A stretch of 64,000 nucleotides of DNA from CAVYXK01 sp963708245 (lineage in GTDB: Bacteria > Pseudomonadota > Alphaproteobacteria > Acetobacterales > Acetobacteraceae), in contig OY970201.1 in the NCBI GenBank assembly GCA_963708245.1, forward strand, positions 5,084,001 through 5,148,000, given 5' to 3'. Below are positions 59,699 through 64,000 of this stretch, in pieces. A model generated the notes under the pieces. That model was not told where the DNA came from. It made no database searches and saw only the letters and a list, made by a program, of their open reading frames with translations. The position numbers and the translations under genes are program-made. Each line of letters begins with the position of its first letter. The stretch's first letter is position 1.

Positions 59699-60640
59699 AT
59701 GGACCAGGAAGATATGGTCGCAAGTAATCCCGGCCGAGCCCCACGCCCGGCACATCTGGCGATCCTGGAAGCGGAGAGCATCCGCATCCTGCGCGAGGTC
59801 GCGGCCCAGGCGGCGCGGCCGGTGCTGCTCTATTCGATCGGCAAGGACTCCTCGGTGCTGCTGCATCTGGCACGCAAGGCGTTCTTTCCCGCCCGGCCGC
59901 CGTTTCCGCTGCTGCACGTCGATACCACGTGGAAATTCCGCGACATGATCGCGTTCCGGGACGCCACCGCGGCGCGTTTCGCACTCGATCTGCGGGTGCA
60001 CACCAACTCGGACGGGCTGCGCCAGAACGTCAACCCGTTCGACTACGACAGCGGCATTTATACACAAATCATGAAGACGGATGCGCTGAAGCAGGCGCTG
60101 ACCGACGGCAAGTCCGACTGCGCCATCGGCGGCGCCCGCCGCGACGAGGAACGCTCGCGGGCGAAGGAACGGGTGTTCTCGGTGCGCGGCCCCGGGCATA
60201 GCTGGGACCCTAAGCGCCAGCGCCCGGAACTGTGGCACCTCTACAACGGTCAGCTTGCGCCCGGCGAGACGCTGCGTGTCTTTCCATTGTCGAACTGGAC
60301 CGAGCTCGATGTCTGGACCTACATCCTGCACGAGGGCATCGACGTCGTGCCGCTCTATTTCGCCGCCATGCGCCCCACCGTGGAGCGCGATGGGGCGATC
60401 ATCGTGGTTGATGACGACCGCATGCGATTTCGCCCCGGTGAGGCGCCGGTGCCGCGCCTGGTGCGCTTCCGCTCGCTCGGCTGCTACCCGCTCAGCGCCG
60501 CGGTGTTGTCGGATGCGACCACGATCGAGGACATCGTCGCCGAGATGCGCAGCACGCGTATGTCTGAACGGGCTGGCCGGCTGATCGACCACGACACCGA
60601 CGCCTCGATGGAGAAGAAAAAGCGCGAGGGGTATTTCTAA
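59699..60640 (+). CDS. cysD: Sulfate adenylyltransferase subunit 2 (CysD)
   Basis: 313 residues. The PAPS-reductase-like fold carries LLYSIGKDSSVLLHLARKAF (P-loop SxGKDS), VDTTWKFRDMIAFRD, GGARRDEERSRAKERVFS and FPLSNWTELDVWTYI. With CysN it makes APS from sulfate and ATP. ATG 59699 (MDQEDMVASNPG) has ACGGAG upstream. Its TAA overlaps the cysNC ATG by one base. The 277 bp before the start show no recognised riboswitch; an inverted CGTTC/GAACG pair flanks AAGGAACC at about 59612-59631. Confidence 0.94.
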   Translation: MDQEDMVASNPGRAPRPAHLAILEAESIRILREVAAQAARPVLLYSIGKDSSVLLHLARKAFFPARPPFPLLHVDTTWKFRDMIAFRDATAARFALDLRVHTNSDGLRQNVNPFDYDSGIYTQIMKTDALKQALTDGKSDCAIGGARRDEERSRAKERVFSVRGPGHSWDPKRQRPELWHLYNGQLAPGETLRVFPLSNWTELDVWTYILHEGIDVVPLYFAAMRPTVERDGAIIVVDDDRMRFRPGEAPVPRLVRFRSLGCYPLSAAVLSDATTIEDIVAEMRSTRMSERAGRLIDHDTDASMEKKKREGYF

Positions 60641-62481
60641 TGCCCGACTCGCTTCTGCGCGTCCTGACCTGCGGCAGCGTCGATGACGGCAAATCGACCC
60701 TGATCGGCCGGCTGCTGTTCGAGTGTGGCAGCATCCCCGACGATGTCATGGCGGCACTGGAACGCGACAGTCGCCGCTTCGGCACGGTCGAGAACGGGGT
60801 CGATTACGCGCTCCTGGTCGATGGCCTGGCGGCCGAGCGCGAGCAGGGCGTGACCATCGACGTGGCCTATCGCTATTTCGAGACGCCATTGCGGCGTTTC
60901 ATCCTGGCCGATACGCCAGGACATCAGCAATACACGCGCAATATGGTCACCGGCGCGTCGCTGGCGGACCTTGCCGTGCTGTTGGTGGATGCGCGCAACG
61001 GTCTGCTGGCGCAAACGCGCCGTCACGCTGCGATCGCCGCGATGCTGGGCATTCGTCAGGTCGTGCTGGCGGTCAACAAGATGGACCTGGTGGGCTTCGA
61101 CCGCGCGGTGTTCGACGATGTCCTCGGCCGGTTTCAAGACGTACTGGAGAAGCTGGGGCCGCTCCGCGTTACCGCAATCCCGCTCTGTGCGCGCGATGGT
61201 GACAACGTGACAGCGCCAAGCCGTCGCATGTCGTGGTATTCCGGTCCCACGCTGTTGCGTGCGCTGGAACATGCCGAGACCGGCACGCCTGACGCCGACC
61301 GGCCGTTCCGGCTGCCGGTGCAGCTCGTTGTCCGGCCCGACCATTCGTTCCGCGGCTATGCCGGCACGGTATGCGATGGGCGCCTTCGGGTGGGCAGCTC
61401 CGTCGTCAATGCCGTCGCACGCACCGAGGCGCGGATTGCCCGGATCGTCACCATGGACGGGGACCTGGAGGAGGCAGCGCCCGGGCGGGTCGTCACGCTG
61501 GTGCTGGACCGCGAGATCGATGCCTCGCGCGGGGACGTGCTGGCGACGGCGCCGCTGCCTGAGATCGCAGACGAGATCAGCGCGCGCGTTGTCTGGATGG
61601 ACGACACGCCCCTGTTCCGCGGCCGCGCTTATCTGCTGCTGCTGGGATCCAGCCTGGTGATCGCCACGGTGACGGACATCGTCAATCGGCTGGATGTCGA
61701 TACGTTGACCGAGGAGCCGGTTCGCGAGCTGCACCTGAACGAGATCGGGCTGGTCAGCGTGTCGCTGTCGCGCCCGGTTGCCTGTGAGCCCTATGCGACC
61801 AGCCGTGAACTGGGCGGCTTCATCCTGATCGACCGGCTGACTCGCAGCACGGTCGGCGCCGGCATGATCGCCGAGGTGCTGTCGGGGCGCAGCGGGATCT
61901 ATTGGCACGATCTCGATGTCCACAAGGCGGCACGTGCCGATCTCAAGCACCAACGGCCGGCGGTGTTGTGGTTCACCGGTCTATCCGGTGCCGGCAAATC
62001 GACGATCGCAAACCTGGTGGAAAAGCGGCTGCACGCCGAGGGTCGCCACACCATGAGCCTCGATGGCGACAACGTGCGCCACGGGCTGAACCGCGACCTT
62101 GGATTCACCGAAGCCGACCGGGTGGAGAACATCCGGCGCGTCGCCGAGGTGGCCAAACTGTTCGTCGAAGCCGGGCTGATTGTGCTGGTGTCGTTCATCT
62201 CGCCCTACCGGACCGAGCGCATGCTGGCGCGCGAGTGCGTCGAGGAGGGCGAGTTCCTGGAGATCTACGTCGATACGCCGGTCGATGAGTGCCGGCGGCG
62301 CGATCCGAAGGGGCTCTATCAGAGGGCGGATGCGGGCCAGATCCGCAACTTCACCGGCGTTGATGCGCCGTACGAGGAGCCGCTGGATCCCGAGATCCGC
62401 CTGCGGACCCTGGAGGCGCCTCCCGAGACGCTGGCCGAGATGGTGGTAATCGAGCTGCGCCGTCGCGGCATCGTCGCGTAG
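60640..62481 (+). CDS. cysNC: Bifunctional sulfate adenylyltransferase subunit 1 / APS kinase (CysNC)
   Basis: 613 residues. The CysN GTPase part has the G1 motif GSVDDGKSTLIGRLL, DTPGHQQYTRNM (G3) and NKMDLVGF (G4). Beta-barrel domains follow (SFRGYAGTVCDGRLRVG). The APS kinase part from about 430 has WFTGLSGAGKSTIANLVE (Walker A), LDGDNVRHGLNRDLGFTEADR and ISPYRTERMLARE. It activates sulfate to PAPS. It is translationally coupled to cysD by a TAATG overlap. GTPase and kinase motifs are both intact. Confidence 0.95.
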   Translation: MPDSLLRVLTCGSVDDGKSTLIGRLLFECGSIPDDVMAALERDSRRFGTVENGVDYALLVDGLAAEREQGVTIDVAYRYFETPLRRFILADTPGHQQYTRNMVTGASLADLAVLLVDARNGLLAQTRRHAAIAAMLGIRQVVLAVNKMDLVGFDRAVFDDVLGRFQDVLEKLGPLRVTAIPLCARDGDNVTAPSRRMSWYSGPTLLRALEHAETGTPDADRPFRLPVQLVVRPDHSFRGYAGTVCDGRLRVGSSVVNAVARTEARIARIVTMDGDLEEAAPGRVVTLVLDREIDASRGDVLATAPLPEIADEISARVVWMDDTPLFRGRAYLLLLGSSLVIATVTDIVNRLDVDTLTEEPVRELHLNEIGLVSVSLSRPVACEPYATSRELGGFILIDRLTRSTVGAGMIAEVLSGRSGIYWHDLDVHKAARADLKHQRPAVLWFTGLSGAGKSTIANLVEKRLHAEGRHTMSLDGDNVRHGLNRDLGFTEADRVENIRRVAEVAKLFVEAGLIVLVSFISPYRTERMLARECVEEGEFLEIYVDTPVDECRRRDPKGLYQRADAGQIRNFTGVDAPYEEPLDPEIRLRTLEAPPETLAEMVVIELRRRGIVA

Positions 62482-62491
62482 CGAAAAATCT

Positions 62492-62512
62492 CCCCTCCCC
62501 TTGCGGGAGGGG
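62492..62512. terminator. Hairpin after cysNC
   Basis: A perfect 8-bp stem, CCCCTCCC-CTTGC-GGGAGGGG, starts 11 bp after the cysNC stop and follows AAAAAT. No T-run follows, so it could equally be a common intergenic repeat of this wording. Confidence 0.5.
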
Positions 62513-62562
62513 CCGGGGGACGGGGTCGAGCCACGAGAGATGCTTGCGCGCCCAAGGCCGCG

Positions 62563-63207
62563 ATGACGCAACGCGCCCTCGACCGGCTGGCTGCGGAGGT
62601 GCGGCGCTGCCGCGCTTGCATCGACCTGCCGCTGGGGCCCCGCCCGGTATTTCGTGTCTCCGCGACCGCGCGGTTTATGATCGCCGGCCAGGCGCCGGGG
62701 ACGAAGGTGCACGAGACCGGTATCCCATGGAACGACCCGTCCGGAGACCGGCTGCGCCAATGGTTGGGCATGGCGCGCGAGGCGTTCTACGACGAGCGGA
62801 TGATCGCCATTGTGCCGATGGGTCTGTGCTATCCGGGACGGCTGCCGAGCGGGGGCGACGCCCCGCCGCGGCGGGAATGCGCCCCGCTTTGGCGCTGCAA
62901 GCTGTTGGCGTTGATGCCGGAGGTGCGGCTGACGCTGTTGGTTGGAAGCTACGCGCAGGTCGATGCGCTCGGCCCAGGTGCGATGACGGATCGCGTGCGC
63001 CGGTTTCGCGAGTTCCTGCCGGCGTTCTTCCCGCTGCCGCATCCATCCTGGCGCACGACGGCCTGGGAGCGGCGAAATCCCTGGTTCGGCGACGAGGTGC
63101 TGCCGGCGCTGCGCGACGCGGTCGCGGCGGCGCTGGAGTGTAAGCGAGAAATTCGCGGACGCTCGGTATCATGTCATTGCGAGCCGGAGGCAAAGCAATC
63201 TCTTTGA
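62563..63207 (+). CDS. Uracil-DNA glycosylase family protein
   Basis: 214 residues. A zinc or Fe-S-like CRAC pair near the start (RRCRACIDLPLG) precedes IAGQAPGTKVHETGIPWNDPSGDRL (in part; motif 1), MGLCYPGR and LLVGSYAQ, with the LPHPSWRTTAW motif 2 (HPS). It fits the family 4-like/alphaproteobacterial UDG-superfamily branch. The last 20 or so residues (REIRGRSVSCHCEPEAKQSL) are read from a REP-like element, so the natural end was probably near 63140. ATG 62563. Confidence 0.82.
   Translation: MTQRALDRLAAEVRRCRACIDLPLGPRPVFRVSATARFMIAGQAPGTKVHETGIPWNDPSGDRLRQWLGMAREAFYDERMIAIVPMGLCYPGRLPSGGDAPPRRECAPLWRCKLLALMPEVRLTLLVGSYAQVDALGPGAMTDRVRRFREFLPAFFPLPHPSWRTTAWERRNPWFGDEVLPALRDAVAAALECKREIRGRSVSCHCEPEAKQSL
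63173..63202. repeat. REP-like element GTCATTGCGAGC...GCAAAGCAATC
   Basis: The 5-bp inverted pair ATTGC/GCAAT brackets GAGCCGGAGGCAAA. The wording GTCATTGCGAGC.GGAGG.AAGCAATC is a widespread intergenic repeat of Alphaproteobacteria. It forms the 3' end of the UDG gene and supplies its stop TGA. Confidence 0.6.
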
Positions 63208-63228
63208 GGAAGCGTTCCAACGTCGGCC

Positions 63229-64000
63229 TTAGCGCGCAGGTCCCATTGCCGTACGCAATCGTGGCACTGCAAAATCGAGGAAGATCCGCATCTTGAGCGG
63301 CAGCATTCCTTGTCCTGCATGAAGGACACTGACGGGCATCGGCTCGCGCTCATATTGCGCCAGAATAATCCGCAGCTCGCCCCGAGCAACCGCTGCAGCC
63401 ACCTGATAGGAGATCAGGCGTGTCAAGCCTGCGCCGGCGATGGCCGCATCGATTGCAGCCTCCGCGGTTGTCACCGAAAGCCGCACGCGAATCGGCACCA
63501 TTGTGTCCGCTTTGGCTCCCGGTTTACGAAACGGCCAGGCCGCGCGCGGCGCAGCGACGAAATCGTGTGAGATGCAAGGAAGCTTCGCGAGTTCAACCGG
63601 CGTTTTGGGCACGCCGTGTGTCGCCAGGAAGGACGGGCTCGCACAGACGACATGGCGCACCGTCCCGACCCGCGTGGCGGTCATGCTGCTGTCGGGAAGC
63701 GCGCCGATCCGGATCGCCACATCCACGCGCTCCTCGACCAGATGCGCGTTGCGATCCGAGAGCAGGAGGCGGATGTTGATCTCGGGATAACGGGCCAGGA
63801 AATCCGTCACCAAAGGCAACACGGTCACCCGCCCGAAAACGACGGGCGCTGTTAGGACGAGATCGCCTCTCGGTGCACTATACTCACCGGCTGCTGCCCG
63901 TTCGGCGTCCGCCACCTGTTCAAGGATTCGTTTCGCGGCGTCGACATATACGGCTCCGGCGTCGGTCAATGTCAGATTGCGCGTCGAGCGAATCAGTAAG
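63229..64000 (-). CDS. LysR-family transcriptional regulator, N-terminus cut by window
   Basis: The frame is open through the right edge (LLIRSTRNLTLTDAGAVYVDAAKRILEQV), giving about 257 residues; the DNA-binding helix-turn-helix lies outside. The effector domain shows GDLVLTAPVVFGRVTVLPLV, FLARYPEINIRLLLSDRNAHLVEERVDVAIRIG (in part), VCASPSFLATHGVP and GAGLTRLISYQVAAAVARGEL. The inducer is unknown. Its stop at 63229 faces the convergent UDG gene and REP element. Confidence 0.88.
   Translation of the reverse strand, partial: LLIRSTRNLTLTDAGAVYVDAAKRILEQVADAERAAAGEYSAPRGDLVLTAPVVFGRVTVLPLVTDFLARYPEINIRLLLSDRNAHLVEERVDVAIRIGALPDSSMTATRVGTVRHVVCASPSFLATHGVPKTPVELAKLPCISHDFVAAPRAAWPFRKPGAKADTMVPIRVRLSVTTAEAAIDAAIAGAGLTRLISYQVAAAVARGELRIILAQYEREPMPVSVLHAGQGMLPLKMRIFLDFAVPRLRTAMGPAR

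Noticed and set aside
60637..61953. 438-codon frame on the minus strand
   Set aside because: Antisense to cysNC, whose GTPase motifs are unmistakable.
1..64000. CRISPR arrays, insertion sequences, integrases, phage genes
   Set aside because: No regularly spaced repeats, transposase or integrase motifs were recognised by reading; a computed repeat search would be needed to exclude short elements.

Overview
The window is GC-rich, dense bacterial chromosome. It looks alphaproteobacterial, and I favour Acetobacteraceae (Rhodospirillales). The signs are an AtpI-type ATP synthase protein at the left edge, a pstSCAB-phoU-phoB operon, fused cysNC, DUF29, DUF1127 and DUF1989 genes, and a repeated-type hypothetical gene (10515-11219) that I associate from memory with acetic-acid-bacterial relatives. 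No rRNA, tRNA, CRISPR array, phage or insertion sequence was recognised. The family assignment is inference.

Left part (1-16.4 kb): partial atpI, then a small carboxymuconolactone-decarboxylase-like gene. An accessory island follows at about 0.9-8.2 kb. It holds a CadC-like regulator (winged helix, TolB-like, TPR and rhodanese-like domains), which is divergent from a PEP-CTERM exported protein gene, two orphan genes (one frameshifted) and a G1 glutamic peptidase (eqolisin) of visibly lower GC. A 5'-truncated copy of the regulator's last 170 codons closes the island on the far side. A CRP-like palindrome and a duplicated leader of about 85 bp lie in it. Next come a frameshifted Ca2+/H+ exchanger, a phytanoyl-CoA-dioxygenase-like gene, a CHASE2 adenylate cyclase, and a FecR/DUF29/ABC exporter operon.

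Middle (16.5-48 kb): the phosphate operon has a good Pho box buried in the 3' end of the upstream SAM hydrolase gene. It is followed by FUSC and AsmA envelope genes and then catabolic genes: a frameshifted HpcH/HpaI aldolase divergent from an enolase-superfamily dehydratase, a second such dehydratase with an ACS-type MFS importer, an extradiol dioxygenase, two luciferase-like oxidoreductases with an FAD oxidase, and an alcohol dehydrogenase behind a textbook FNR box. TonB, aminopeptidase P, DUF2252, a VapBC pair (toxin frameshifted), SIMPL and EamA genes are interspersed.

Right part (48-64 kb): a DUF1989/amidohydrolase/aspartoacylase-like cluster; the circularly permuted ATP-grasp and alpha-E pair followed at once by a KirBac-type potassium channel; a CoA-transferase; an orphan HATPase; a CpdA-like phosphodiesterase; an amidohydrolase; a TTC38-like TPR gene broken by a 5-bp tandem duplication; cysD-cysNC for sulfate activation; a uracil-DNA-glycosylase-family gene whose tail is read from a REP-like repeat; and a partial LysR regulator.

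Five otherwise well-conserved genes carry small frameshifts (about 5570, 8306, 30212, 44964 and 59046-59055). Either this genome is losing accessory genes or the assembly has residual indels; the sequence alone cannot decide.
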